Shown here: positions 9,155 to 18,345 of the stretch, piece by piece | Numbering within the stretch: position 1 is the stretch's first letter | How the letters are laid out: each line of letters begins with the position of its first letter | From: Mycobacterium sp. 141 | GTDB lineage: Bacteria; Actinomycetota; Actinomycetes; Mycobacteriales; Mycobacteriaceae | Length of the DNA: 64,000 nt | NCBI RefSeq assembly: GCF_000382405.1 | Contig: NZ_KB908260.1 | Coordinates: forward strand, 186,001 to 250,000 | Direction of reading: 5' to 3' | Translations under genes and position numbers: made by a program | Notes under the pieces: generated by a model | Databases searched by the model: none | What the model saw: the letters and a program-made list of their open reading frames with translations, nothing else | Told to the model about the DNA's origin: nothing

Positions 9155-10896
9155 TTGAGTGGCACGGGCTCGAGGATCTCGGCGCGGGCCTCGGGTGCGG
9201 CCTGACGCAGCGCATCGGCGGACTCGTCGTCGGGCTGGGTCTGCGACAGCACCTCGGCCTCGACCCGCGCCAGATACGTGGCGACCTCACGGTCGACGTC
9301 CTCGGCGCTCCAACCCAGCACCGGCGCAATGACTTCGGCGACCTCGCGGGCACACGCCACCCCGCGGTGCGGGTACTCGATCGAGACCCGCATGCGGCGG
9401 GCCAGAATGTCCTCCAGATGCAGCGCGCCCTCGGCCGCTGCGGCGTACCAGGCTTCCACCTTCAGGTACACGGGCGCCTCGGAGATCGGCTCCAGCAACT
9501 CGGGGCGACCATCTGCCATCTTGAGCACCTCACCGATCAGCGAGCCGTACCGGTCGAGCAGATGACGCACCCGGTACGGATGCAGACCGTAGTGCGCGCC
9601 GACATGTTCGGTCTGGTTGATCAGCGCGAAATATCCGTCGGCACCCATCAGCGGCACTTTCTCGGTGATCGACGGCGCCACCCGGGTGGGAATGAACTCG
9701 GCCGCCGCGTCGATCGCATCCTCGGCCATGACGCGGTAGGTGGTGTACTTGCCGCCGGCAATCGCGACCAGCCCCGGAGCCGGCACCGCGACAGCGTGCT
9801 CACGGGAGAGCTTGGAGGTTTCCTCACTCTCGCCGGCCAACAGCGGACGCAGCCCGGCGTACACGCCGTCGATGTCGTCATGGGTGAGCGGCGTGGCCAG
9901 CACGGTGTTGACGTGGCTCAGGAGGTAGTCGATGTCCGCCTTGGTGGCGGCCGGATGGGCCAGATCGAGATTCCAGTCGGTGTCGGTGGTGCCGATGATC
10001 CAGTGCGTGCCCCACGGGATGACGAACAGCACCGACTTCTCGGTGCGCAGGATGATCGCCACCTCGCTGACGATGCGGTCGCGCGGCACCACGATGTGCA
10101 CACCTTTGGAGGCCCGCACCCGGAACCGGCCGCGTTGTTTGGACAGCGCCTGGATCTCGTCGGTCCACACGCCGGTTGCGTTGACCACCACATGGCCGCG
10201 GACCTCGGTGACGGCGCCGTTCTCCGAGTCGCGCACCACCACACCGGTGACCCGGTCACCCTCGCGCAGCAGCGCGACCACCTGCGTCGACGTGCGCACC
10301 ACCGCGCCGTAATGCGCCGCGGTCCGGGCCACGGTCATCGTGTGCCTGGCGTCGTCGACGACGGTGTCGTAGTAGCGGATTCCGCCGATCAGCGAGCTGC
10401 GCTTGAGCCCGGGAGCCAGCCGAAGGGCCCCGGCCTTGGTCAGATGTTTCTGCGCCGGAACGGATTTCGCGCCGCCCAGCTGGTCGTAGAGGAAGATTCC
10501 GGCCGCCACGTATGGCCGCTCCCACCACCGGTTGGTCAGCGGAAACAGAAACGGCAACGGCTTGACCAGATGCGGGGCCAGGGTGGTCAGGCTCAGTTCG
10601 CGCTCGTGGAGGGCTTCGCGCACCAGGCCGAATTCCAGCTGCTCCAGGTACCGCAGACCGCCGTGGAACATCTTCGAGCTGCGGCTGGACGTGCCCGACG
10701 CAAAGTCCCGGGCCTCGACCAGAGCGACCTTCAGGCCGCGCGTCGCGGCGTCCAATGCCGCGCCCGCCCCGACCACACCTCCGCCGATGACGACGACGTC
10801 GAACTGTTCGCTGTTCAATTGCTGCCAGGCTTGTGCGCGTTGTTCGGGTCCGAGGAGGGTTTGCCCGTCGCCCGGTGCTGAGATCGGGTCAGTCAC
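9151..10896 (-). CDS. glpD2: Glycerol-3-phosphate dehydrogenase, FAD-dependent (GlpD2)
   Basis: A 581-residue membrane-associated flavoenzyme that oxidises glycerol-3-phosphate to dihydroxyacetone phosphate and feeds electrons to quinone. The dinucleotide fold is DVVVIGGGVVGAGAALD near the N-terminus; the family signature SSRSSKMFHGGLRYLEQ follows. WIIGTTDTDW and AGGKYTTYRVMA complete the FAD domain, and a C-terminal helical domain follows. I chose the GTG at 10896, which lies 7 nt after TAGCCT (10904-10909) and so fits a leaderless transcript. It lies 63 bp after lpdA on the same strand and overlaps the pseudouridine synthase start. Confidence 0.95.
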   Translation of the reverse strand: MTDPISAPGDGQTLLGPEQRAQAWQQLNSEQFDVVVIGGGVVGAGAALDAATRGLKVALVEARDFASGTSSRSSKMFHGGLRYLEQLEFGLVREALHERELSLTTLAPHLVKPLPFLFPLTNRWWERPYVAAGIFLYDQLGGAKSVPAQKHLTKAGALRLAPGLKRSSLIGGIRYYDTVVDDARHTMTVARTAAHYGAVVRTSTQVVALLREGDRVTGVVVRDSENGAVTEVRGHVVVNATGVWTDEIQALSKQRGRFRVRASKGVHIVVPRDRIVSEVAIILRTEKSVLFVIPWGTHWIIGTTDTDWNLDLAHPAATKADIDYLLSHVNTVLATPLTHDDIDGVYAGLRPLLAGESEETSKLSREHAVAVPAPGLVAIAGGKYTTYRVMAEDAIDAAAEFIPTRVAPSITEKVPLMGADGYFALINQTEHVGAHYGLHPYRVRHLLDRYGSLIGEVLKMADGRPELLEPISEAPVYLKVEAWYAAAAEGALHLEDILARRMRVSIEYPHRGVACAREVAEVIAPVLGWSAEDVDREVATYLARVEAEVLSQTQPDDESADALRQAAPEARAEILEPVPLN

Positions 10897-10903
10897 GGTG
10901 CCT

Positions 10904-10909
10904 AGGCTA
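10904..10909 (-). promoter_or_regulatory. Candidate leaderless -10 box for glpD2
   Basis: TAGCCT reads on the minus strand 7 nt before the GTG of glpD2. The spacing would place transcription start at or next to the start codon, which gives glpD2 its own promoter inside the lpdA operon. Confidence 0.45.
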
Positions 10910-10959
10910 CGTGGCCCGGTCGGCATTTGCTTGCCGCCACGGTTCGGCGCGGCCCGAGT

Positions 10960-12375
10960 TCAGTCCAAGTCGTCATGTCTCATCAGCTGGCGCGCGGCCT
11001 CGGTGATCGAACCGGACAGTGACGGGTACACCGAGAACGTCTGGGCCAGCTCGGCGACCGGGATGCCGTTCTGCACGGCCAGCGCTATCGGCAGGATCAG
11101 CTCCGAGGCGATCGGCGCGACCACCACGCCGCCGATCACCACGCCGGTCGCGGGGCGGCAGAAGATCTTGACGAAGCCGTGCTGCAGGCTGGACATCTTG
11201 GCTCGGGCATTGGTGTTCAGCGGCAGGGTCAAGGTGCGGGCCGGCACCGAACCGTCGTCGATCTTGGCCTGCGGAACCCCGACCGCGGCGATCTCGGGCC
11301 GGGTGAACACCGCGGCGGCCACTGTACGCAGCCGGATCGGCGCAACGGCCTCGCCCAGCGCGTGGTATATCGCGATGCGGCCCTGCATGGCGGCCACCGA
11401 GGCCAGGGGCAGCAGGCCGGTGCAGTCCCCGGCCGCGTAGATGCCCGGCACCGTGGTTCGTGACACCCGATCGACGGTGAGGTACTTACCCGGGCCCAGT
11501 TCGATACCGACACGGTCCAAGCCGAGCCCACTGGTGTTGGGCACGGAACCGACCGTCATCAGCGCGTGACTGCCCTCGACGGTGCGCCCGTCGGCCATGG
11601 TCACCCGGACGCCGGTGTCGGTGCGGGTGACGGATTCGGCCCGGGCATTCTTGACCAGGGTGACCCCACGCTCGGAAAACACGTCCTCCAGCACAGCCGC
11701 CGCGTCGGAGTCCTCGTGCGGCAGGATCTGGTCGCGGCTGGCCACCACGGTCACCGTGACACCCAGTTCGGTGTAGGCGTTGACGAACTCGGCACCCGTG
11801 ACACCGGAACCGACCACGATGAGGTGCTCGGGCAGGGTTTGCAGATCGTAGAGCTGACGCCAGTTGAGGATGCGTTCGCCGTCCGGCACGGCATTCGGCA
11901 ACACGCGTGGGCTTGCACCCGTCGCGATCAACACCACGTCGGCGGTCAACTGACTGACCCGGCCGTCGGCACCGGTGACCCTGATGCGGTGCTGGGCCAT
12001 GCCCGGACGGTCGTCGATCAACTCCCCGTGGCCCTCGATGACATCGATGCCCTCGCTGCGCAGCCGCTGGGCAATGTCGGCGGACTGCGCCGTCGCCAGC
12101 GTCTTGACCCGCGCATTGATCTGCGTCAAGGAAATCTTGGCCTGCTCGAAATCCAGCGAGTAGCCGAGGTCGGGCGCGCGGCGCAGCTCGGTTCGCACGC
12201 CGGTCGACGCGATGAACGTCTTCGACGGCACGCAGTCCCACAGCACGCAGGCGCCGCCGATGCCGTCGCTGTCGACAACTGTGACCTGGGCGACATGCGG
12301 GCCGCGCGCAGCGGCGACCAGCGCCGCCTCGTAGCCGGCGGGGCCACCTCCGATGATCACGATGCGGGTTGCCAC
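10960..12375 (-). CDS. lpdA: NAD(P)H quinone reductase LpdA (flavoprotein disulfide reductase family)
   Basis: A 471-residue FAD enzyme matching Rv3303c. It has RIVIIGGGPAGYEAALVAA (FAD), GGACVLWDCVPSK (the C-x4-C position of disulfide reductases), a second nucleotide fold (HLIVVGSGVTGAEFVNAY) and GIYAAGDCTG. The C-terminal His-Glu pair of true lipoamide dehydrogenases is absent: the usual AHPTLSE stretch reads VYPSLSGS. This agrees with the M. tuberculosis protein, which acts as a quinone reductase. It begins at GTG 12375 and heads the run with glpD2 and the pseudouridine synthase. It diverges from the cyclotransferase-like gene. Confidence 0.92.
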   Translation of the reverse strand: MATRIVIIGGGPAGYEAALVAAARGPHVAQVTVVDSDGIGGACVLWDCVPSKTFIASTGVRTELRRAPDLGYSLDFEQAKISLTQINARVKTLATAQSADIAQRLRSEGIDVIEGHGELIDDRPGMAQHRIRVTGADGRVSQLTADVVLIATGASPRVLPNAVPDGERILNWRQLYDLQTLPEHLIVVGSGVTGAEFVNAYTELGVTVTVVASRDQILPHEDSDAAAVLEDVFSERGVTLVKNARAESVTRTDTGVRVTMADGRTVEGSHALMTVGSVPNTSGLGLDRVGIELGPGKYLTVDRVSRTTVPGIYAAGDCTGLLPLASVAAMQGRIAIYHALGEAVAPIRLRTVAAAVFTRPEIAAVGVPQAKIDDGSVPARTLTLPLNTNARAKMSSLQHGFVKIFCRPATGVVIGGVVVAPIASELILPIALAVQNGIPVAELAQTFSVYPSLSGSITEAARQLMRHDDLD

Positions 12376-12402
12376 CGGACCAACCTAACGAACTTCGCGC
12401 AT

Positions 12403-12408
12403 TAAGCT
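12403..12408 (+). promoter_or_regulatory. Candidate leaderless -10 box (TAAGCT) for the cyclotransferase-like gene
   Basis: TTAAGCT followed by 8 nt and the GTG at 12417. The punA gene at 16428 has the same TTAAGCT box with the same 8-nt spacing. Confidence 0.45.
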
Positions 12409-12416
12409 GTCTTACC

Positions 12417-12884
12417 GTGCCGCTGTACGCCGCCTACGGGTCCAACATGCATCCAGAGCAGATGCTCGAGCGGGCTCCGCACTCCCCCATGGCGGGAACA
12501 GGGTGGCTGCACGGGTGGCGGTTGACCTTCGGCGGTGAGGACATCGGCTGGGAGGGTGCGCTGGCCACCGTTGTCGAGGATCCGCTGTCGAAGGTGTTCG
12601 TGGTCCTCTACGACATGACCCCCGCCGACGAGCTGTCGCTGGACCGGTGGGAGGGATCGGAGCTCGGCTTCCACAAGAAGATCCGGTGCCGCGTGGACCG
12701 GCTGTCGTCGGACACCAACACCGATCCCATCCTGGCCTGGCTGTACGTGGTCGACGCGTGGGAGGGCGGGCTGCCCTCGGCGCGCTACCTCGGTGTGATG
12801 GCCGACGCCGCGGAGATCGCCGGCGCGCCGCCCGCCTACGTGCACGGCCTGCGCACCCGGCCCGCCCGCAACATCGGTCCATAG
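12417..12884 (+). CDS. Gamma-glutamylcyclotransferase-like protein (Rv3304-like)
   Basis: A 155-residue protein with the AIG2/GGCT fold. The N-terminus PLYAAYGSNMHPEQM contains the YGSN loop that binds the gamma-glutamyl group. FVVLYDMTPADELSLDRWEG and a later acidic/aromatic stretch match the fold. The family releases 5-oxoproline from gamma-glutamyl peptides, but many bacterial members are uncharacterised. I chose GTG 12417 because the YGSN motif must be close to the N-terminus and a TAAGCT box lies 8 nt upstream. It is divergent from lpdA. Confidence 0.85.
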   Translation: MPLYAAYGSNMHPEQMLERAPHSPMAGTGWLHGWRLTFGGEDIGWEGALATVVEDPLSKVFVVLYDMTPADELSLDRWEGSELGFHKKIRCRVDRLSSDTNTDPILAWLYVVDAWEGGLPSARYLGVMADAAEIAGAPPAYVHGLRTRPARNIGP

Positions 12885-12897
12885 CTGGTTCCCCTGC

Positions 12898-12919
12898 ACC
12901 GCGAGCGTGCGCGTCTGTC
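12898..12919 (+). repeat. Inverted repeat copy 1 flanking the DUF559 gene
   Basis: A 22-bp sequence beginning ACCGCGAGCGTG and ending GTCTGTC. The second copy lies on the other strand at 13988-14009, with 21 of 22 positions identical. It sits between the 3' ends of two convergent genes. Confidence 0.75.
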
Positions 12920-12957
12920 GTCCGCCACGCCGCATTTCGTCAGCACTGTGCGCACCC

Positions 12958-13845
12958 TCACGCCGCGCGAGCGTGACTCAACTGCGCATTGATCCGCGCC
13001 ACCATCTCTCCTTGCCGGTGACGCACGTCCTCGAACACGATCGCGATGACGATCCAGTCGATCGCCATCAACGCTGCGGTACGCCTCCGGTCGTCACGTA
13101 GCGCGTCGGGGTTGCCGTGCCAATCCAGGCTGTCGTACTCGACCGCGACCCGGTGCTCGGGCCACGCGAAGTCGAGCCTTCTCGGCTGGCCGTTGCCGTC
13201 AACGATCTCGTACTGCAGCTCAGGCGTCGGAAGACCACCATCGAGCATGACCAGGCGCGCCTCGCTCTCCATCGGTGACTCAGCACGCGCGTCGGCCAAC
13301 GCGATCAGATTCCGGACATTGACGATCCCCCGCCGCCCGGCCTGCGCGATGGCAGCCTGCCAAAGCCCGGTGCGGGTGCACGTCCCGCTGCGCAGCGCGG
13401 CATCCAGGGTCGCCAGCGCCCGCGGGCGACGCAGAGCCCGCGCCACCTCGACGGCGGTCCATGCGGGAGCGGTCGTGTATCTGTCGTCGACGAATGTCAA
13501 TGGAGCGCCGTCGCGGCGATGCACGATCAATCCGTCCACCGATCGCAGTTGACCGCATGGCGGATTGAGGACATGCAGGTCCGGAGGGTGTTCTGTGTCG
13601 AATCCGTGTATCGCGGCGGCGGTGCCGAGGCAAACGGCCACCTTACGGCCACAGGACAGGTCCAGCCCGCGGAGACGCAGACCATCGGTCGGTTCACCCA
13701 GGCAGTAGATGCCCTGCCAAATCCGTTCCAGCACACCGGTATCGACTGCGTGGTCGAAAGCGTACCGAGTGAGCAGGCTGAGGATCTGTCCACTGGTGGC
13801 GACGCCACCCTGGGCATCGAAGAGCTCGATGAGTTGCGGGTTCAT
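12958..13845 (-). CDS. DUF559-type protein with an AbiEi-like N-terminal domain
   Basis: About 295 residues. The N-terminus (LIELFDAQGGVATSGQIL) looks like the winged-helix start of type IV antitoxin (AbiEi-like) proteins. The C-terminal third (LDFAWPEHRVAVEYDSLDWHG) matches the DUF559/Vsr-like nuclease fold, with a D...E-x-D arrangement. Mycobacterial genomes carry many such genes. No partner toxin gene is adjacent, so a toxin-antitoxin role is not supported. I prefer the ATG at 13845; the frame can extend to a TTG at 13896. The gene lies between Rv3304-like and amiA1-like genes, which I recall as close neighbours in M. tuberculosis. It is bracketed by inverted copies of a 22-bp repeat, which suggests insertion. 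Confidence 0.8.
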   Translation of the reverse strand: MNPQLIELFDAQGGVATSGQILSLLTRYAFDHAVDTGVLERIWQGIYCLGEPTDGLRLRGLDLSCGRKVAVCLGTAAAIHGFDTEHPPDLHVLNPPCGQLRSVDGLIVHRRDGAPLTFVDDRYTTAPAWTAVEVARALRRPRALATLDAALRSGTCTRTGLWQAAIAQAGRRGIVNVRNLIALADARAESPMESEARLVMLDGGLPTPELQYEIVDGNGQPRRLDFAWPEHRVAVEYDSLDWHGNPDALRDDRRRTAALMAIDWIVIAIVFEDVRHRQGEMVARINAQLSHARAA

Positions 13846-13987
13846 GTCGACGAGCGTCGACACCGAAACCGACTTACGGAAGGCGGCAGCGCTCAATTGT
13901 GGATGAGTGACGGCCTGTGGATAGATTCGCGGGGATCAGGTTTTCGCGAAGGTGCTCAAAATGTCGAGGGAACACGGTGTGTCGGGT

Positions 13988-14009
13988 GACAGACGCACAC
14001 GCTCGCGGT
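13988..14009 (-). repeat. Inverted repeat copy 2 flanking the DUF559 gene
   Basis: Reverse complement of the 22-bp repeat at 12898-12919 with one mismatch. Reading on along the minus strand gives ACCCGACACACCGT, which also resembles the interior of the palindromes at 43263 and 44869. Confidence 0.75.
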
Positions 14010-14023
14010 GCGAGTGGGCAGGA

Positions 14024-15199
14024 CTAGCAGGACGACGCGGCGACGATGTTGACCAGCGTGCGCACGCCGACACCGAGCGCACGCTCGTCGAGGTCGAAGG
14101 TCGGCTGGTGCAGATCAAGCTGGGGCCCTTGGCCGCTCCACACCCCGAGCCGCGCCATCGCGCCGGGCACTTCCTCCAGATACCAGGAGAAATCCTCGCC
14201 GCCGCCCGACTGGTGGGTGTCGGCGAGCACGTCGGGGCCGACGGCCTCGATCGCGTGGGTGAGGATGCGGGTGGACACCTCTTCGTTGACCACCGGTGGC
14301 ACGCCGCGCCGGTAGTTGAGGGTGTGCTCGATGTTCAGAGGTGCCAGTAAAAACGAAACAACCTCTTGGACAATCGATTCCAGCGTCAGCCAGGTCTCCC
14401 GACTCGCGGTGCGGATGGTGCCGGCCAAGGTGCCGATCTGCGGAATAGCGTTGGCGGCGACACCGGCGTTGACCGCACCCCACACCATCACGGTGTTGTG
14501 CCGCGGATCGATGCGCCGCGACAACACCCCGGGCAATCCGGTAATCAGGGCGCCCAGCCCGTACACCAGGTCACCGGTCAGGTGCGGCCGCGACGTGTGG
14601 CCACCCGGCGAGTGCAGGGTGATCTCGATCGAATCTGCCGCCGACGTGATCGGCCCCGGCTTGGTGGCCACGCGGCCGACAGCCAGCCGCGGATCACAGT
14701 GCAGCGCGAAGATCCGCGACACCCCGTTGAGCACCCCGGCGGAGACGGCGTCGATCGCCCCACCGGGCATCAGCTCCTCCGCGGCTTGGAAGACCAGCCG
14801 GACCCCGACCGGAAGTTCCGGCGCCGACGCCAGCGCCATCGCGGTGCCCAGCAGCACCGCGGTGTGGGCGTCGTGTCCACAGGCGTGCGCGACGTTCGGC
14901 ACGGTCGACGCGTACGGCGCCCCGGTCCGATCGGCCATCGGCAGCGCGTCCATGTCTGCCCGCAGTGCGACCCGCAGACCGTCCTCTGGACCGAAGTCAC
15001 AGGTCAGGCCGGTTCCACCGGGCAGAACCTTCGGGTTGAGCCCGGCCTCGGCGAGGTGTTTGGCGACGAAGTCGGTGGTGGCGAACTCCTGACGGCCCAA
15101 TTCGGGGTGAGCATGCAAGTACCTGCGCCAGGACACCAGCTCGTCGTAGTGGGCAGCCAGCCAGCTGTCGGCGATCCCAGCAAGGTTCACCGCAGTCAT
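14024..15199 (-). CDS. amiA1: M20-family amidohydrolase AmiA1
   Basis: A 391-residue metal-dependent hydrolase of the aminoacylase/carboxypeptidase M20D group. The metal-binding loop reads HACGHDAHTAVLLG, AAEELMPGGAIDA supplies the catalytic glutamates, and GGEDFSWYLEEVPG is the C-terminal metal motif. These enzymes cleave N-acyl amino acids or similar amides. The start ATG at 15199 overlaps the TGA of the paralogue amiB1 (ATGA), so the two are translationally coupled. It corresponds to Rv3305c. Confidence 0.9.
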   Translation of the reverse strand: MTAVNLAGIADSWLAAHYDELVSWRRYLHAHPELGRQEFATTDFVAKHLAEAGLNPKVLPGGTGLTCDFGPEDGLRVALRADMDALPMADRTGAPYASTVPNVAHACGHDAHTAVLLGTAMALASAPELPVGVRLVFQAAEELMPGGAIDAVSAGVLNGVSRIFALHCDPRLAVGRVATKPGPITSAADSIEITLHSPGGHTSRPHLTGDLVYGLGALITGLPGVLSRRIDPRHNTVMVWGAVNAGVAANAIPQIGTLAGTIRTASRETWLTLESIVQEVVSFLLAPLNIEHTLNYRRGVPPVVNEEVSTRILTHAIEAVGPDVLADTHQSGGGEDFSWYLEEVPGAMARLGVWSGQGPQLDLHQPTFDLDERALGVGVRTLVNIVAASSC

Positions 15200-16383
15200 G
15201 ATGCCGCCCGCCTCTCTTGCGCCTGCAACACCCGATCCCGTTCGACAGGAGTCTCCGCGAGCCGAACGACGGTGCGGGCCAACATGATTGCCCCTTCTAC
15301 CACGGCCCGGTCAGCACTCGGTCCCGCAGCCGCCGCGGCGAACGCGGGCTGATGGATGGCGGCGCCGCCGGAGTCGATGCCGATGACCGGATGAATGCCC
15401 GGCATCACCTGGGTGATGTTGCCCATGTCGGTACTGCCCATCGGCACGCTGGCTTCCACACTCGCCGGGAGCGGTTCCCGACCGAAATTCACCATCTCCG
15501 CCCGGACGGTCTCCGAAAGCCAGGGGTCGGGCAACAGCTCGGCATAGGCGGGTGCGGTTTCACTGACCTGATGCGTGCACCCCGTCGCGACAGCCCCCGC
15601 CGAGAAACACCCCGCCATCCGGCCCTCCAGCTCGTGCAGGGCCGTCATGTCGGTCGCCCGCATGGTGTAGCGCAGCTCCGCGCGGCCCGGAATCACGTTG
15701 GTGGCCTGGCCACCGAGAGTCACGATGCCGTGCACCATCTGCCCCGGCAGCAGCTGCTGACGCAGCAACCCGATGGCCACCTGGGTGACAGTGACCGCGT
15801 CACCGGCATTCACACCCATGTACGGCGCCACCGCGGCGTGCGATTCCCGGCCCGTGTAATCGACCGTCACCTCCGACAGTGCCAGCGAGCGGGCCGCGGC
15901 GATATCCACCGGACCGGGATGCAGCATCACCGTGGCGGCGATGTCGTCGAACGTTCCGGCGTTGAGCATCAACACCTTTCCGCCGCCGAGCTCCTCGGCC
16001 GGGGTACCCAGCAGCACCACCGTGAGCCCGAGTTCGTCGGCCACCTCGGCCAGCGCCAGCGCGGTGCCGACCGCCGAGGCCGCGATGATGTTGTGTCCGC
16101 ACGCATGCCCGATCTCCGGCAGAGCGTCGTACTCGGCACAGATGCCGACCACGAGCGGTCCGCTTCCGTACGACGCCCGGAACGCGGTCTCCAGCCCAGC
16201 GGGCGCGGCCGTCATCTCGAAGCCGTACTCGGCCACCAAAGCCTGCGTTTTGGCGCAGCTGCGGAACTCGGCGAAAGCCAGCTCAGGCTCGGCGTGGATG
16301 GAGTGCGACAGCTCGACGAGGTCGCCACGGCGCCGGTTGACGGCGTCTTCGACGCTCAGCGAGGCGGCGACGGTGGGCATCAT
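15196..16383 (-). CDS. amiB1: M20-family amidohydrolase AmiB1
   Basis: A 395-residue paralogue of the downstream amiA1 product. Key motifs are [28 protein letters not shown] and [13 protein letters not shown]. It belongs to the M20D/AbgB-like amidohydrolases (Rv3306c). Two ATG codons in tandem, at 16383 and 16380, mark the start; the extension further upstream overlaps the divergent punA promoter and is not conserved in character. It shares a promoter region with punA, running the other way. Confidence 0.9.
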   Translation of the reverse strand: MMPTVAASLSVEDAVNRRRGDLVELSHSIHAEPELAFAEFRSCAKTQALVAEYGFEMTAAPAGLETAFRASYGSGPLVVGICAEYDALPEIGHACGHNIIAASAVGTALALAEVADELGLTVVLLGTPAEELGGGKVLMLNAGTFDDIAATVMLHPGPVDIAAARSLALSEVTVDYTGRESHAAVAPYMGVNAGDAVTVTQVAIGLLRQQLLPGQMVHGIVTLGGQATNVIPGRAELRYTMRATDMTALHELEGRMAGCFSAGAVATGCTHQVSETAPAYAELLPDPWLSETVRAEMVNFGREPLPASVEASVPMGSTDMGNITQVMPGIHPVIGIDSGGAAIHQPAFAAAAAGPSADRAVVEGAIMLARTVVRLAETPVERDRVLQAQERRAAS

Positions 16384-16413
16384 CGCAGTATCGCATTGCC
16401 TGTTTGCGCCGGT

Positions 16414-16419
16414 TAAGCT
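16414..16419 (+). promoter_or_regulatory. Candidate leaderless -10 box (TAAGCT) for punA
   Basis: TTAAGCT then 8 nt to the GTG at 16428. The geometry is identical to that at 12403. Confidence 0.45.
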
Positions 16420-16427
16420 CGGCCACC

Positions 16428-17276
16428 GTGACCGATCCGGACACCGCAAGCTATGCCTCCGCAGAACAAGACTTGCTCCTCGCGTCCGCAGAAGCCGATT
16501 TGCTCCTCGCGTCCGCAGAAGCCATCGCCGAGCGCACCGGCGTCGACCACCACGACGTCGCGGTGGTGCTGGGCTCCGGCTGGGCGCCCGCGGTCGCCGA
16601 ACTCGGCGACCCGGTCGCCGTCGTGCCGATGGCCGAGCTACCCGGATTCACCCCGCCGAGCGCCACCGGACACGGTGGACAGGTGCTGTCGGTCCGCATC
16701 GGTGCCCACCGAGTCCTGGTGCTCGTCGGCCGTATCCACGCCTACGAGGGGCACGACCTGCAGCACGTCGTGCACCCGGTGCGCACGTCGATCGCGACCG
16801 GGGTGCACACCGTGGTGCTGACCAATGCCGCCGGTGGCCTGCGGGCCGACTACCAGGTCGGTCAACCCGTGCTGATCAGTGACCACCTCAACCTGACCGC
16901 ACGGTCGCCGCTGGTCGGGGCACAGTTCGTCGACTTGGTCGACGCCTACTCGCCGCGCCTGCGCGATATCGCCCGTGAGATCGACCCGACGCTGACCGAC
17001 GGCGTCTACGCGGGTCTGCCCGGACCGCACTACGAGACCCCGGCCGAGATCCGGATGCTGCGCACGCTCGGCGCCGATCTGGTTGGCATGTCGACCGTGC
17101 ACGAGACAATCGTCGCCAGGGCCGCCGGAGCGCAGGTTCTGGGCGTGTCGCTGGTGACCAACCTGGCTGCGGGGATGACGGGCCAGCCGCTCAGCCACGA
17201 AGAAGTGCTGGAGGCCGGCCGTCAGTGCGCAACCCGGATGGGCTCCCTGCTGGCCGGGGTGATCGCGCGTCTCTGA
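16428..17276 (+). CDS. punA: Purine nucleoside phosphorylase
   Basis: A 282-residue trimeric-type phosphorylase (Rv3307) that splits purine nucleosides to the base and ribose-1-phosphate. VVLGSGWAP is the phosphate loop, TGHGG and [10 protein letters not shown] follow, and [19 protein letters not shown] and GMSTVHE line the base and sugar site. The N-terminus carries an unusual tandem repeat: DLLLASAEA occurs twice (residues about 16-33), encoded by two 27-nt units that are nearly identical. The 3' end overlaps the convergent AbrB-type gene by 55 bp. It starts at GTG 16428 after a TAAGCT box. Confidence 0.94.
   Translation: MTDPDTASYASAEQDLLLASAEADLLLASAEAIAERTGVDHHDVAVVLGSGWAPAVAELGDPVAVVPMAELPGFTPPSATGHGGQVLSVRIGAHRVLVLVGRIHAYEGHDLQHVVHPVRTSIATGVHTVVLTNAAGGLRADYQVGQPVLISDHLNLTARSPLVGAQFVDLVDAYSPRLRDIAREIDPTLTDGVYAGLPGPHYETPAEIRMLRTLGADLVGMSTVHETIVARAAGAQVLGVSLVTNLAAGMTGQPLSHEEVLEAGRQCATRMGSLLAGVIARL
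16473..16526 (+). repeat. In-frame 27-nt tandem repeat in punA
   Basis: Two 27-nt units starting at 16473 and 16500, identical over the first 24 nt. Each contains TGCTCCTCGCGTCCGC. The same 16-nt core and the same period recur in the exonuclease III gene at 53709-53789. Confidence 0.85.
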
Positions 17277-18322
17277 CCGCTGACCTTGGCAAGCGCCCGG
17301 GCCATCAGTGGCGCCGCGAACAGCATGAGCAACATGCGCACCACCTGGACCGCGATGATGAAGGTCACGTTGGACCCCGTTTCCACGGCAGTCGCCAGCA
17401 CGGCGTACACACCGCCCGGACTTGTCGCGAGGTAACCCTCCAACTGGGTGATGCCGGTGACTTTCGCGAGCACGGCGCCGAGGCAGGCGGTGCCTGCGCC
17501 CAACGCCAGGATCAGCACGAGCGCCAGCGGCAGGGCTCGGCCTATCGCGCGCATCGAAGCCAAGGTGAAGGACAGCCCGGCCTGCCACCCGATCAGCATG
17601 TAGGCCACCTGCACCAGCACCATCGGCACGGTCAGACCGAACGGCAAACCGGTGAGTTGCAGCACGATCGTCAGCGCGAGGGGCCCGAGCAGCCCCGCGC
17701 CGGGCAGCCGGACCAGCCGGCCCGCAGCAGCTCCCACCACGACCAGCACCGCCAGCATGACGAGGCTCAGAGGCCAAGGGGCCGGATCGGTTTGGGTCGG
17801 CGACACGCCTGGGTGCGACCTGTCGGCGTGATAGAACACGGTCACCATGACCGGAATCGTCGCGGTCACCAGCGCCACCCGCAGATACTGCACCACTGCT
17901 ACCACGCGCTCATCGCCGCCGAGTTCGCGGGCGATGGCCACCAGCCCGGATGCCCCACCGGCCACCAACGCCAGCGAACCCGTCAGCGGGCTGATGTCGC
18001 GATGCAAGCCGAGCAGCGCTCCGGCGACGACACTGAGTAACAGCGTGCCCACCGCGACCGTCAACACGATCAGCCAGTCGGGCCGCAGCGCGTCAACAGC
18101 CTCCGGCCGAACCATGGTGCCGATGTAAACGCCGAGCACACCCTGTGCTGCCAATCCGCCATGTCGGGATAACCGTGCCGGGGCCGAGCAGGTCAGTGCC
18201 AGTGCGATACCGACCACCAGTGCGGCGAACAGTCCGGCCGACGGGATACCGATGACGGTGAGTGCAATGGTGGTGGCCACGGTCAGTGTCACCAGAACGA
18301 CCCAGCGCAACAATGGCCGCAT
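17222..18322 (-). CDS. AbrB/AmoA-family integral membrane protein (putative exporter)
   Basis: A 366-residue polytopic membrane protein made of two similar halves, as in the 'putative ammonia monooxygenase / AbrB duplication' family. Each half has a GxxGxYIGxM-like segment ([23 protein letters not shown]) and later [15 protein letters not shown]. Characterised relatives are few; a role in export of small molecules is proposed for some. GGAGG lies 5 nt before the ATG. It is divergent from a MarR regulator 105 bp away and overlaps punA at the 3' ends by 55 bp. Confidence 0.82.
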   Translation of the reverse strand: MRPLLRWVVLVTLTVATTIALTVIGIPSAGLFAALVVGIALALTCSAPARLSRHGGLAAQGVLGVYIGTMVRPEAVDALRPDWLIVLTVAVGTLLLSVVAGALLGLHRDISPLTGSLALVAGGASGLVAIARELGGDERVVAVVQYLRVALVTATIPVMVTVFYHADRSHPGVSPTQTDPAPWPLSLVMLAVLVVVGAAAGRLVRLPGAGLLGPLALTIVLQLTGLPFGLTVPMVLVQVAYMLIGWQAGLSFTLASMRAIGRALPLALVLILALGAGTACLGAVLAKVTGITQLEGYLATSPGGVYAVLATAVETGSNVTFIIAVQVVRMLLMLFAAPLMARALAKVSGQRRAITPASREPIRVAH

Positions 18323-18345
18323 CCACCCTCCATATCAGATAATCC

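Noticed and set aside
12958..13896. Toxin-antitoxin system around the AbiEi-like protein
   Set aside because: No partner toxin gene is adjacent; the neighbours are amiA1 and a cyclotransferase-like gene.
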